A stretch of DNA of 64,000 nucleotides from contig CAKTGQ010000004.1 of assembly GCA_934561555.1 (NCBI GenBank), positions 62,001 through 126,000 of the forward strand, written 5' to 3'. The position numbers were made by a program, and so were the translations under genes. The number at the start of each line of letters is the position of its first letter. Within the stretch, counting starts at the first letter, position 1. The notes below the pieces were generated by a model. That model was given only the letters and a program-made list of their open reading frames with translations, did not search any database and was not told where the DNA came from. This stretch comes from an uncultured Faecalibacterium sp. (lineage in GTDB: Bacteria; Bacillota; Clostridia; Oscillospirales; Ruminococcaceae). Positions 27,618 to 35,358 of the stretch are shown piece after piece.

Positions 27618-28859
27618 TTACAGCACCCAGACGCCGTTTTCGAACAGCTGCACGGTGCGGCCATCGCGGCATTTGCCGGTGATGCGGCTGTCCTCTGCAC
27701 CCACCATCACATCCTCGTGCAGGGAGGAGTGGTTCATGCCGCGGGCTGCCAGCTCTTCCTTGGAAAGGCCGGTGCCGCCCACGGTGGTGCCGGGGTAGCT
27801 GTCGCCAAAGGCGATGTGGCAGGCGGCGTTCTCGTCAAACAGGGTGTTGTAGAACAGCTTGCCGCTGCGGTTGATGGGGCTGGAAGCAGGCACCAGCGCC
27901 ACCTCGCCGATGTGGCGTGCGCCCTCGTCGGTGTCCAGCAGCTGACCCAGCAGGTCTGCGCCCTCTTCGGCACCGTGCTCCACCACCTTGCCGTCCTTGA
28001 AGGTGACGTGGAAGTTCTTGATGAGCTGTCCGTTAAAGACGTAGGGCTTTGTGCCGTAAACGATGCCGTCCACCTTATCCTTATGGGGTGCAGTGAACAC
28101 CTCCTCGGTGGGGATGTTGGGCAGGAAGGGCACCCCCTTCTCGTTTTTGCTGCCGGCGCTCTCCCACACCGCCTGCTCCGCCAGACCCACGGTCAGGTCG
28201 GTGCCGTTGGCGCTTTCAAAATGCACGCTTTCCAGATCAAGGGCGTTCATCTTTGCGCCCAGCTCGTTCAGGCGGTCCAGATGCTTCTGCCACTCCCCTA
28301 CCGGGTCGCCGCCAGTCACGCGGCAGGTATCAAAGATCAGCTTCCACTGTGCCTCAATGGCGGCGGCAGTGTCCAGCTCCGGGAACATCTTCTTTGCCCA
28401 CGGCTCTGCGGGCAGAGCCGCGATGGACCACTGCACCCGGTCGTTCATGGTGTACTCCCGCCACGGCTGCATAAAGCTGCGGTTCGCGCTGTTCACCCGG
28501 CTGATCTTAGCACCGTCCAGCCCGGCAAACAGTTCCGGGTCGTCCGCAATGAGGTGCAGCACGCACACACCGCCCTCGCTCTCGGCATAATCCAGATAGC
28601 GGCGCAGCTGCCAGCCCTTGTGGTCGGTCAGGGCGTCCTCGCTGCCCAGCTCCATGCGGATGCGGGTAACAGCGTCATCCTGCCAGTTCACCTGCACGTC
28701 CCGCGCACCGGCTTCGTAGGCGCTGCGCACGCACAGCCGTGCCAGCGGGGCACCCTCCAGCGGGCAGTTGATAATAAGGGTTTGCCCCGGCTGCGGGTTC
28801 ACACCCACCCGGACGATAAAATCTGCATACTTCTGCAGCAGTTCGTTGAAGTTTTCCAC
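27618..28859 (-). CDS. M29 family aminopeptidase (AmpS/PepS type)
   Basis: A cytoplasmic metallo-aminopeptidase with two cobalt or zinc ions. The 413 residues show GQTLIINCPLEGAPLARL at the N-terminal domain, ANGTDLTVGLAEQAVW, NIPTEEVFTAPHKDKVDG (metal-binding Glu and His), GARHIGEVALVP, and the C-terminal HIAFGDSYPGT and MNHSSLHEDVMVG (metal ligands). It lies upstream of no recognised partner; the next gene with the same direction is an amino-acid symporter, which fits use of peptides. Confidence 0.93.
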   Translation of the reverse strand: MENFNELLQKYADFIVRVGVNPQPGQTLIINCPLEGAPLARLCVRSAYEAGARDVQVNWQDDAVTRIRMELGSEDALTDHKGWQLRRYLDYAESEGGVCVLHLIADDPELFAGLDGAKISRVNSANRSFMQPWREYTMNDRVQWSIAALPAEPWAKKMFPELDTAAAIEAQWKLIFDTCRVTGGDPVGEWQKHLDRLNELGAKMNALDLESVHFESANGTDLTVGLAEQAVWESAGSKNEKGVPFLPNIPTEEVFTAPHKDKVDGIVYGTKPYVFNGQLIKNFHVTFKDGKVVEHGAEEGADLLGQLLDTDEGARHIGEVALVPASSPINRSGKLFYNTLFDENAACHIAFGDSYPGTTVGGTGLSKEELAARGMNHSSLHEDVMVGAEDSRITGKCRDGRTVQLFENGVWVL

Positions 28860-28950
28860 GATAGAACCTCCTGTGGTGCATAGTCACCGTTGTTTTTCTC
28901 TCAGTATACCGCGTTCCGGCGCTTCTGTCCACTATGGGCAGAGCTGCCGC

Positions 28951-30342
28951 TCACCCTTCCGATTCAAAAAAGGCGCGGGTCAGCTGCACCACCGTGCCGG
29001 AAAGCAGCAGCAGTGCAATGAGGTTCGGGATGCTCATCAGGCCGTTGAAGGTATCGGCGATGCTCCACAGCAGGCCAAGGTCCATGGTAGCACCCAGAAT
29101 GGCCACCAGAGAGTACACCACAAAGAAGGGGCGTGCCACCTTGTTGCTCTTGCACAGGAACACCAGAAAGCGGGAGCCGTACAGACCCCAGCCGATGATG
29201 GTGGAAAAGGCAAAGCAGCACAGCGCCACAGCGGTAAAAATGGAAGCCCAGCCGCCGTAGGTGGTGGTAAAGCCGGAGATGGTCAGCTCTGCACCGGCCG
29301 CTGCGCCGTAGCTGACCGGGGTGCCGCTGCACAGAATGACCAGCGCGGTCAGGGTGCAGATAACGATGGTATCGGCAAACACCTCAAAAATACCGAACAT
29401 ACCCTGCTTGACCGGCTTTTTGGTGTCGGCGCAGGCATGGGCGATGGAGCCAGTGCCAAGACCGGCCTCATTGGAAAAGATGCCGCGGGAAACGCCCTTT
29501 TGCATACTGACGAACAGGCTGCCGATGGTGCCGCCGGTAAAGGCAGCGGGGTTGAACGCGCCCGCTACGATGGATTCCAGCACATAGGGCAGGCGGGAGA
29601 AGTTGAGCGCCACCACGCCCACCGACAGCACAATATAGAACAGCGCCATAAAGGGCACCAGCTTCTCGCTCACGCTGCCAATGCGCTTGATGCCGCCCAG
29701 CAGCACCAGCGCCACCAGCGCCGCCACAAGGATGCCCACGATGAGGTTGAGGGTGGGCAGGAAGCCATTGCCCACAAGCCCGTATTCCAGCAGGGCGGTA
29801 TCCACTGCCGCCACGATGGTATTCACCTGCGTTGCGTTGCCGGTGCCGAACACGGTCAGCACGCCGAACAGCGCGTACAGCACCGCCAGAAACTGCCAGC
29901 GGCGGCCAAGGCCGTTTTTAATATAGTACATCGGGCCGCCCACCCACTCGCCGGTGTCGCTGCGCTCCCGGAAATGCACGGCCAGCGTCACCTCGGCAAA
30001 CTTGGTGCACATACCCAGCAGCGCAGAGCACCACATCCAGAACACGGCACCCGGGCCGCCGATGGCGATAGCGCCCGCCACACCGGCAATGTTGCCGGTG
30101 CCCACCGTGCCCGCCAGCGCGGTGCACACCGCCTGAAAAGGGGTCATAGCACCGTCCGAAGCGTCCCGCTTGCGGAACATCCGTCCCACGGTGGTGCGGA
30201 TGGCGTAAGGGAATTTGCGGATCTGCAAAAAGCCCGTGCGGACACTGAGCAGCAGCCCCACGCCAATGATGCACACCATGGCAGGGATGCCCCAGATAAA
30301 GCTGTTCACCGCCTGATTGACGGCGGCAATGGTCTCGATCAT
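28951..30342 (-). CDS. Sodium:alanine/glycine symporter (AGCS family)
   Basis: A membrane transporter importing small neutral amino acids with Na+. About 11 hydrophobic segments are visible, with the family features AVCTALAGTVGTGNIAGVAGA and GPGAVFWMWCSALLGM near residue 100 and FSNEAGLGTGSIAHA in the middle. Start is unsure: the longest frame uses GTG at 30373-30375, and ATG codons lie at 30354 and 30342. I prefer 30342 (MIETIAAVNQ, 463 residues) because the membrane domain starts just after and GAGG lies upstream. It may work with the neighbouring aminopeptidase. Confidence 0.9.
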   Translation of the reverse strand: MIETIAAVNQAVNSFIWGIPAMVCIIGVGLLLSVRTGFLQIRKFPYAIRTTVGRMFRKRDASDGAMTPFQAVCTALAGTVGTGNIAGVAGAIAIGGPGAVFWMWCSALLGMCTKFAEVTLAVHFRERSDTGEWVGGPMYYIKNGLGRRWQFLAVLYALFGVLTVFGTGNATQVNTIVAAVDTALLEYGLVGNGFLPTLNLIVGILVAALVALVLLGGIKRIGSVSEKLVPFMALFYIVLSVGVVALNFSRLPYVLESIVAGAFNPAAFTGGTIGSLFVSMQKGVSRGIFSNEAGLGTGSIAHACADTKKPVKQGMFGIFEVFADTIVICTLTALVILCSGTPVSYGAAAGAELTISGFTTTYGGWASIFTAVALCCFAFSTIIGWGLYGSRFLVFLCKSNKVARPFFVVYSLVAILGATMDLGLLWSIADTFNGLMSIPNLIALLLLSGTVVQLTRAFFESEG

Positions 30343-30433
30343 ATACTTCCACATCCTCTGTAATATCTTGCGCACTGACAGTTTTTGTCAAAACACGAAA
30401 AATATTTTACCGTACTTTTCCCGTAGTGTCAAT

Positions 30434-30465
30434 GAAAAATAGGGACGTTATGAAACGCCCCTATC
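30434..30465 (-). terminator. Terminator after the MATE exporter gene
   Basis: On the minus strand GATAGGGGCGTT, loop TCAT, AACGTCCCTAT, then TTTTT. Confidence 0.7.
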
Positions 30466-30473
30466 CAAAATTC

Positions 30474-31808
30474 TTATTTTTTATGTGTGACCGCCCTGCG
30501 GTAGACCGCACCGGAGACCACCGCCGCCAGCACCTCGGTAAGCCAGAAGGCGTGCCAGACGCCGTCTGCGCCCAGCCAGTTACACAGCAGCGCAGCCAGC
30601 GGCATGATGAAAACAACATACCGGCACAGCGCGATGACCAGAGATTCTGCGCCCTTGCCCAGACCCTCCAGCGCACCGGAGGCGGTGGTGGAGACCGCCG
30701 AGACGACAAAGCCGATGCTGATGATGCGCAAGGCAGTCTGCCCGGCGGCGATGGTTTCAGGGTTCTGAGTGAACAGCCCCATCAGCTGCCCGGAGGCAAG
30801 CTGACAGATGACCGTACCCGCCGCCATGATGACCGCACTCATAAGCAGGGTCAGCTGGAACAGCTTTTTCACCCGGGCGTGCTCCCGCGCACCGTAGTTG
30901 TAGCCGATAAGCGGGCGCATACCCTGCACAAAGCCGTTGGCGGGCAGGTACAAAAAGGTCTGCAATTTATAATAGATGCCCAGCACCACCACATAACTCT
31001 GAGAGAAAGCCGCCAGCAGTCCGTTGAGGAAGGTGACCAACAGCGAGGGCAGCGCCAGATTCAGGATCGCCGGAATGCCGATGGCGTATAGTCTGCCGTC
31101 CAGCGCTGCGTCCGGGCGCAGACAGCTGCGGCGCAGCCGCACCGGCAGCTCGGTGCGCAGATAAACCACAAGGTAGACCGCCACGCTGAGCGCCTGACCG
31201 ATGCCAGTAGCCAGTGCTGCGCCCGCAATGCCCATGGCAGGCACCGGCCCAAGCCCGAAGATAAGCACAGGGTCCAGTAAAATATTGCACACGCAGCCGG
31301 TGATCAGGGCGACCATGGACACCTTCATGCGGCCCACCGCCTGAAAGATCTTTTCAAAGGCCAGCGAGACCATGTTCACGACCAAAAATAGGAATACGAT
31401 GGTGGAGTAGGTGATGCCGGCAGCGATCAGCCCCTCGTCCTGCGTAAAGCGGCGCAGAAAGCTAGGCATGATGGCGATACTGACCACCATCATCACCACG
31501 CCGTGCACAAGGCTGAGCGCAAAGCCGTGGGTGGCGGCCATCTCGGCTTTTTCGCGGTCGCCCGCGCCCAGATACAGCGCGATCATGGCGTTGATGCCAA
31601 TGCCAAATCCGATGGCAATGGCGTTGGAAAAGTTCTGGATGGGGAACACCAGACTCAAGGCAGTCATGGCGTCCTCGCTGATGCGTGCCACAAACAGGCT
31701 GTCCACAATGTTGTACAGGCTGTTCACCAGCATGGAGAGCACATTGGGCAGCGCCATTGAGAGCAGCAGCGGCAGCACCGGCTTCTCCTTCATAAAAGTT
31801 TCGTTCAT
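30474..31808 (-). CDS. MATE family efflux transporter
   Basis: A 12-segment membrane exporter of the DinF/NorM superfamily that pumps cationic compounds out using Na+ or H+. The 444-residue protein shows the MATE opening PLLLSMALPNVLSMLVNSLYNIVDSLFVA and later QGMRPLIGYNYGAREHARVKKL. The ATG at 31806-31808 (MNETFMKEK) has AGGTGA about 8 bases upstream; the GTG four codons earlier is less likely. It stands behind a roughly 210-base leader with several hairpins and a terminator, so an RNA-sensed ligand probably controls it. The substrate is unknown. Confidence 0.92.
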   Translation of the reverse strand: MNETFMKEKPVLPLLLSMALPNVLSMLVNSLYNIVDSLFVARISEDAMTALSLVFPIQNFSNAIAIGFGIGINAMIALYLGAGDREKAEMAATHGFALSLVHGVVMMVVSIAIMPSFLRRFTQDEGLIAAGITYSTIVFLFLVVNMVSLAFEKIFQAVGRMKVSMVALITGCVCNILLDPVLIFGLGPVPAMGIAGAALATGIGQALSVAVYLVVYLRTELPVRLRRSCLRPDAALDGRLYAIGIPAILNLALPSLLVTFLNGLLAAFSQSYVVVLGIYYKLQTFLYLPANGFVQGMRPLIGYNYGAREHARVKKLFQLTLLMSAVIMAAGTVICQLASGQLMGLFTQNPETIAAGQTALRIISIGFVVSAVSTTASGALEGLGKGAESLVIALCRYVVFIMPLAALLCNWLGADGVWHAFWLTEVLAAVVSGAVYRRAVTHKK

Positions 31809-32020
31809 TGAAAATTTCACCTGCTATCTGTAAAAAGTAAAAATGTGGCGGGCACAGCATCGGCTTGCAGCCGGTTTCCGGCGCACAAAAAAGCCACACA
31901 ATGACCCCTTGAAGGTCATTGTGTGGCGAAAAGTAGCAATGTTGCTGTAAAAATCCACACGGTTTTTATGATCGCGGCAACTGTCCGCGATATGCATCCC
32001 GCGCATTTGCGGGCTGCAAC
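31809..32020 (-). promoter_or_regulatory. Structured, attenuated leader of MATE gene (riboswitch candidate of unknown class)
   Basis: The RNA starts near 32020 with GUUGC, which can pair with GCAAC (31941-31945) and enclose three hairpins: CCCGC/GCGGG, AUCGCGG/CCGCGAU, and UAAAAACC/GGAUUUUUA. Then comes a perfect 14-bp terminator stem GCCACACAATGACC/GGTCATTGTGTGGC (31893-31927) with a six-U tail. GUGUGG in the third hairpin can pair with CCACAC in the terminator arm, giving an antiterminator. That is the logic of a ligand-sensing riboswitch. I do not recognise the class. Confidence 0.55.
31885..31927 (-). terminator. Leader terminator ahead of MATE gene
   Basis: A perfect 14-bp stem, 7-base loop, then UUUUUUGUG on the minus strand, about 80 bases before the start codon. 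It is the switchable part of the leader. Confidence 0.8.
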
Positions 32021-32026
32021 TTTGGC

Positions 32027-32055
32027 AGAATACCACATCCCCGACGGTATGTCAA
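32027..32055 (-). promoter_or_regulatory. Promoter of the MATE leader
   Basis: On the minus strand a perfect TTGACA (32050-32055), a 17-base spacer and TATTCT (32027-32032). Confidence 0.75.
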
Positions 32056-32063
32056 GGGGTTTC

Positions 32064-32088
32064 GGCGTAAAAGTATGACTTTTACGCC
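32064..32088. promoter_or_regulatory. Inverted repeat between divergent promoters
   Basis: GGCGTAAAAG, TATGA, CTTTTACGCC: a perfect 10-bp inverted repeat lying between the -35 boxes of the divergent MATE and YfcE-type promoters. No T run follows, so it looks like a protein-binding site acting on both genes, not a terminator. Confidence 0.5.
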
Positions 32089-32091
32089 CAC

Positions 32092-32120
32092 TTGACCATT
32101 TTTTCCGCAGGCGCTACAAT
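32092..32120 (+). promoter_or_regulatory. Promoter of the YfcE-type phosphodiesterase gene
   Basis: TTGACC (32092-32097), a 17-base spacer, TACAAT (32115-32120). Confidence 0.75.
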
Positions 32121-32153
32121 AAGGCAAACCGGCTCTGAGGGAGGACACTGTAT

Positions 32154-32699
32154 ATGAAATGGATGATCGCATCAGACCTGCACGGCTCCTATTATTATGC
32201 GCAGCAGCTGCAGCAGGCCTTTGAACGGGAGCAAGCCGACCGCCTGCTGTTTCTGGGAGACCTGCTCTACCACGGCCCCCGCAACGACCTGCCCCGGGAC
32301 TACGCCCCCAAGCAGGTCATCCCGCTGCTGAACAGCCTTGCGCCCAAGCTGCTGTGCGTGCGCGGCAACTGCGATGCCGAGGTGGACCAGATGGTGCTCA
32401 ATTTCCCAGTGCTGGCAGATTACGCCGTGCTGCCAGTGGGGCAGCGGCTGGTCTACGTCACCCATGGCCATGTGTTCAACCTGAACCATCTGCCACCCCT
32501 TGCCCCGGGGGATATCCTGCTCCACGGCCACACCCATGTGCCCGCATGGATGGACTTCGGGCAGGGGAATCTTTACCTGAACCCCGGCTCTGTGAGCATC
32601 CCCAAGGAAAACACCGCTCACAGCTACATGACCTTGGAGGGAAACACCGCCTGCTGGAAAACTATGGAAGGCGCGTGCTACCATCAGCTACAGCTGTGA
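32154..32699 (+). CDS. yfcE: YfcE-type metallophosphodiesterase
   Basis: A small calcineurin-like phosphoesterase with two Mn2+ ions. The 181-residue protein has MIASDLHGS (metal Asp and His), LFLGDLLYHGPRNDLP, CVRGNCDAEVD, YVTHGHVFN and LLHGHTHVP followed by LNPGSVSIPK, all normal for YfcE/MJ0936-type enzymes. It starts with its own promoter, opposite the MATE exporter and sharing a palindrome with it. The natural substrate of this family is not settled. Confidence 0.92.
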   Translation: MKWMIASDLHGSYYYAQQLQQAFEREQADRLLFLGDLLYHGPRNDLPRDYAPKQVIPLLNSLAPKLLCVRGNCDAEVDQMVLNFPVLADYAVLPVGQRLVYVTHGHVFNLNHLPPLAPGDILLHGHTHVPAWMDFGQGNLYLNPGSVSIPKENTAHSYMTLEGNTACWKTMEGACYHQLQL

Positions 32700-32746
32700 T
32701 AATGTTGTGATATTATACTTTTTTCCAAAAAAAGCCGGAAAAGCCC

Positions 32747-32775
32747 TTGACGAACCGCCCAAAATGCTGTAAACT
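32747..32775 (+). promoter_or_regulatory. Promoter of possible small RNA
   Basis: TTGACG (32747-32752), a 17-base spacer, TAAACT (32770-32775). No open frame of note follows before the terminator at 32870-32908. Confidence 0.6.
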
Positions 32776-32781
32776 AAGTAC

Positions 32782-32910
32782 AACCTTTAAAAATAGAGGG
32801 TGCTGTAAGCTTTGTACTGAACGCAGGCGGTGCAAAGTATCGCAGTAAACCCCATAAGGCATCATAAAAAAACACCGGAGGCTTTGCATCGGCTTCCGGT
32901 GTTTTTTTAT
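32782..32910 (+). ncRNA. Possible small RNA with own promoter and terminator
   Basis: A promoter at 32747-32775 would start an RNA of about 130 bases. It can fold AGTACAA with TTGTACT (32778-32814 region) around CCTTT/AGAGG, then has a mostly unpaired middle, and ends in ACACCGGA..TCCGGTGT with seven T. No ORF of size lies inside. It could also be an attenuated leader of the pyruvate-kinase-like gene 70 bases on, but a separate -10-like TACAAT (32946-32951) lies after the terminator. No known RNA family was recognised. Confidence 0.4.
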
Positions 32911-32981
32911 GCACTGCCGGGCTATCTTTTGCTGCGCAGTCATGTTACAATAGAAAGAAAACGCGAATTGCAGGAGGAATT

Positions 32982-33935
32982 ATGGATTTTTACGGAACCA
33001 TCGGCCCCGCCTGTGCCGATGTAAAGCTTTTGCAGCAGATGGCGGAAGCCGGCATGACCGGCATTCGCATGAATCTTTCTCATGGCCCGCTGGCAGCGCA
33101 CGAGGACTGGCTGGCGCTGCTGCGCAAGGCCGGGGTAAAAAAGCTGCTCATCGACCTGCAAGGGCCTGAACTGCGCATCGGCCGTCTGCCGCAGCCGCTG
33201 TCCCTGACCGCTGGGCAGACCGTGCGTCTGGGCGCACAGGGCATCCCCTGCCCTGCTGCGCTGGTGCATGGAGTGCAGCCCGGGCAGGAGCTGCTGCTGG
33301 ATGACGGCAAGCTGCTGGCTCGTGTGGACGCCGTGGAACCGGACGCGCTCGTGTGCACCGTAGTGCGGGGCGGGGTGCTGCAAAGCCGCAAAAGTCTGGC
33401 AGCACCGGGGGCAGATATCCAGATGCTCACCCTGACCGCCGAGGACAAGGAAAACCTTGCCATCGCCGCCGGTTGCGGCGTTACCGGGGTCATGCTGCCC
33501 TTTGTGCGCGGCGCGGCAGATATCCGCAGCCTGCGGCAGGCACTGGCAGAAGCCGGTGCGCCGCAGCTGAAAATTCTTGCTAAAATCGAAAACCTTACAG
33601 GCGTGCAGGCACTGCCGGAGTTTTTGCCGCTGGTGGATGAGGTGGTCATTGCCCGGGGCGACCTTGGCAACGCGATGCCCTTGTGGGAGTTGCCCCGCTG
33701 CCAAAAGCAGCTTTCTGCCGCCTGCCGGGCAGCCGGGGTGCCCTTTATGGTGGTGACCCAGATGCTGGACAGCATGCACACCCGGGCGGTGCCCACCCGC
33801 GCCGAGGTGAGCGACATCTACAACGCCGTACTGGACGGCGCATCCAGCCTGATGCTCACCGGCGAGACTGCCGCCGGGCAGTACCCGGTACAGGCTATGG
33901 AGTATCTGGTGCGCACCGCCCGCACGGCAATGTGA
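32982..33935 (+). CDS. Pyruvate-kinase-like protein, barrel domain only
   Basis: Resembles the catalytic half of pyruvate kinase but has only 317 residues; full enzymes have about 470 or more. Seen: FYGTIGPACAD and IRMNLSHG (substrate and K+ site), LLIDLQGPELRIG, KILAKIENLTGVQAL, EVVIARGDLGNAMPLW, and MLTGETAAGQYPVQAMEYL. The C-terminal allosteric domain and most of the N-terminal helix are missing. AGGAGG lies 7 bases before the ATG. It may be a small active kinase or a regulator; the key Lys and Glu of KIEN and the GDLG/TGETAAG motifs are kept, so catalysis is possible. Confidence 0.82.
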   Translation: MDFYGTIGPACADVKLLQQMAEAGMTGIRMNLSHGPLAAHEDWLALLRKAGVKKLLIDLQGPELRIGRLPQPLSLTAGQTVRLGAQGIPCPAALVHGVQPGQELLLDDGKLLARVDAVEPDALVCTVVRGGVLQSRKSLAAPGADIQMLTLTAEDKENLAIAAGCGVTGVMLPFVRGAADIRSLRQALAEAGAPQLKILAKIENLTGVQALPEFLPLVDEVVIARGDLGNAMPLWELPRCQKQLSAACRAAGVPFMVVTQMLDSMHTRAVPTRAEVSDIYNAVLDGASSLMLTGETAAGQYPVQAMEYLVRTARTAM

Positions 33936-33950
33936 CAGAAACGGATTTAG

Positions 33951-33980
33951 AATGCCCTCCGCTGCGCTCTGGGCATTTTT
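33951..33980 (+). terminator. Terminator after pyruvate-kinase-like gene
   Basis: AATGCCC and GGGCATT with a 13-base loop, then TTT. Confidence 0.5.
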
Positions 33981-34005
33981 AGCGGAAAGACTATTTATAT
34001 TTGCC

Positions 34006-34035
34006 AATCGGGAAAATCTGCGGATTTTCCCGATT
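34006..34035. terminator. Perfect 13-bp hairpin, probably terminator
   Basis: AATCGGGAAAATC, loop TGCG, GATTTTCCCGATT. A moderate T run (CCTTTT) follows on the plus strand. It is the second hairpin in this gap, which otherwise holds only the PfkB-gene promoter. Confidence 0.6.
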
Positions 34036-34117
34036 AGCCTTTTCACGGGAGGGTCTTAGCGGAAGATATTTTTCCGCAAAAGCAGGCAAAAGGATAGCAT
34101 CTTTTGTCTGCTTCCTG

Positions 34118-34123
34118 TATAAT
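34118..34123 (+). promoter_or_regulatory. -10 box of the PfkB kinase gene
   Basis: A perfect TATAAT 40 bases before the start codon. No good -35 is seen 17 bases upstream, so an activator may be needed. Confidence 0.45.
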
Positions 34124-34162
34124 ACAGGTAAAATCAACTGAAGTCAGAAAGGTTTATCGTTT

Positions 34163-35095
34163 ATGGGCATCGTAGTCATCGGAGCTGTTTTTGTGGATAT
34201 CAAGGGCTATCCCCTTTCCACCTATATCCCCGGCGGGCGCAACGCCGGACGCATCGAGCAGGTACACGGCGGTGTGAGCCGCAATGTGGTGGAGGATATT
34301 GCCAACGTGGAGCTGCGCCCCACCTTTGTGGGTCTGGTGGACGACACCGGCATGGGACAGGATGTCATCGACAAGCTGACAAAGCACAAGGTAAACACCC
34401 GCTTTATCCAGAAAAAGCCGGACGGCATGGGCACATGGCTGGCCATCTTTGACAACGACGGCGATGTGCACGCCGCCATCTCCAAGCGGCCGGATACCAC
34501 CCCGCTGACCGGCCTGTTACAGGAGCAGGGCGACGAAATCTTTGCGGATTGCGATTCCATTGCGCTGGAACTGGACCTTGAAAAAGAAACGGTAAAGCAG
34601 ACCCTGCGCTACGCCAAAAAGTACGGCAAAAAGGTGTTTGCGGTGGTCTCCAGCATGAGCATTGCCATGGAACGGCGGGATTTCTTGCAGCAGATCGATT
34701 GTTTCGTCTGCAACCAGCAGGAGGCCGGGCTGCTGTTCTCGGACGATTACGACCACCTCTCCCCGGACGAGATGTGCCGGGTGCTCAGCAGTAATGTGCG
34801 TAGTGCCAATATCCCCAGCATGGTAGTGACCATGGGTGGGCAGGGCGCGGTATACGCCTGTGCGGACGGCAGCTGCGGCATTGTGCCCGCCAAAAAGGTG
34901 GATGTCATGGACACCACCGGCGCGGGCGACGCCTTCTTTGCAGGCACGGTCATCGGCCTGACCTACGGCAAAACGCTGGCAGAATCCTGCGAGATCGGCA
35001 GCCGTCTTGCTGCTTCGGTCATCTGCATCACCGAGAACGTCTGTCCCCGCTTCCGCCCGCAGGAGTTTGGGCTGGATGTGCCGGTGGTGGATTAA
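34163..35095 (+). CDS. PfkB family carbohydrate/nucleoside kinase
   Basis: A ribokinase-like ATP-dependent kinase of 310 residues. The N-terminus (GIVVIGAVFVDIKGYPLSTY) and RNAGRIEQVHGGVSRNVVEDIA give the substrate pocket, and the C-terminal MDTTGAGDAFFAGTVIGL carries the catalytic Asp and the anion hole. The mid part FVCNQQEAGLLF is normal for the family. AAAGG lies 10 bases before the ATG. The sugar or nucleoside cannot be told; no transporter lies next to it in the same unit. Confidence 0.9.
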   Translation: MGIVVIGAVFVDIKGYPLSTYIPGGRNAGRIEQVHGGVSRNVVEDIANVELRPTFVGLVDDTGMGQDVIDKLTKHKVNTRFIQKKPDGMGTWLAIFDNDGDVHAAISKRPDTTPLTGLLQEQGDEIFADCDSIALELDLEKETVKQTLRYAKKYGKKVFAVVSSMSIAMERRDFLQQIDCFVCNQQEAGLLFSDDYDHLSPDEMCRVLSSNVRSANIPSMVVTMGGQGAVYACADGSCGIVPAKKVDVMDTTGAGDAFFAGTVIGLTYGKTLAESCEIGSRLAASVICITENVCPRFRPQEFGLDVPVVD

Positions 35096-35130
35096 CGGTT
35101 TGATTTTTGCGCAAAACCGCATTTTCCCCC

Positions 35131-35159
35131 TTGACAGAAGCGGCAGTTTCTGGTATCAA
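35131..35159 (+). promoter_or_regulatory. Promoter of the riboswitch-OadB-type transcript
   Basis: A perfect TTGACA (35131-35136), a 17-base spacer, and TATCAA (35154-35159). Confidence 0.75.
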
Positions 35160-35165
35160 TAAAAA

Positions 35166-35318
35166 TGATAAAGGGGAGTAAAGGGCAGTCTGCCGGTCAA
35201 GGCTATTTCACCGGCAGGCCGCTGCATGGCAGCGTCATCACGGCAGCAATGCCCGATGTCATGTGTTCGCTTGAGACTTTTGTCACAGATCGTACGCTGT
35301 GGCAGAGGTCTCTTTTTT
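35166..35318 (+). promoter_or_regulatory. yybP-ykoY-like (Mn2+) or Na+-sensing riboswitch with terminator, copy 1
   Basis: The RNA begins with AAAGGGGAGUA, the L1 sequence typical of yybP-ykoY RNAs. GGGCA pairs with UGCCC and encloses a perfect CUGCCGGU/ACCGGCAG hairpin and CGCUGC/GCAGCG with the internal loop GUCAUCAC (L3-like). The 3' side GCUUGAGACUUUU then becomes the left arm of an intrinsic terminator (GAGAC..GUCUC plus UUUUUU, 35273-35318), which is how the switch would shut off. The downstream gene is a Na+-pump subunit, so the Na+-I (DUF1646) class is an alternative. A sister copy lies at 43767-43920. Confidence 0.6.
35273..35318 (+). terminator. Riboswitch expression-platform terminator, copy 1
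   Basis: GAGAC and TGTCACAG pair with CTGTGGCA and GTCTC, followed by TTTTTT, 41 bases before the OadB-type start. Confidence 0.8.
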
Positions 35319-35358
35319 CTTGCCGCAGCATCAGAACAAAAGGAGGCAGGAAAACATT

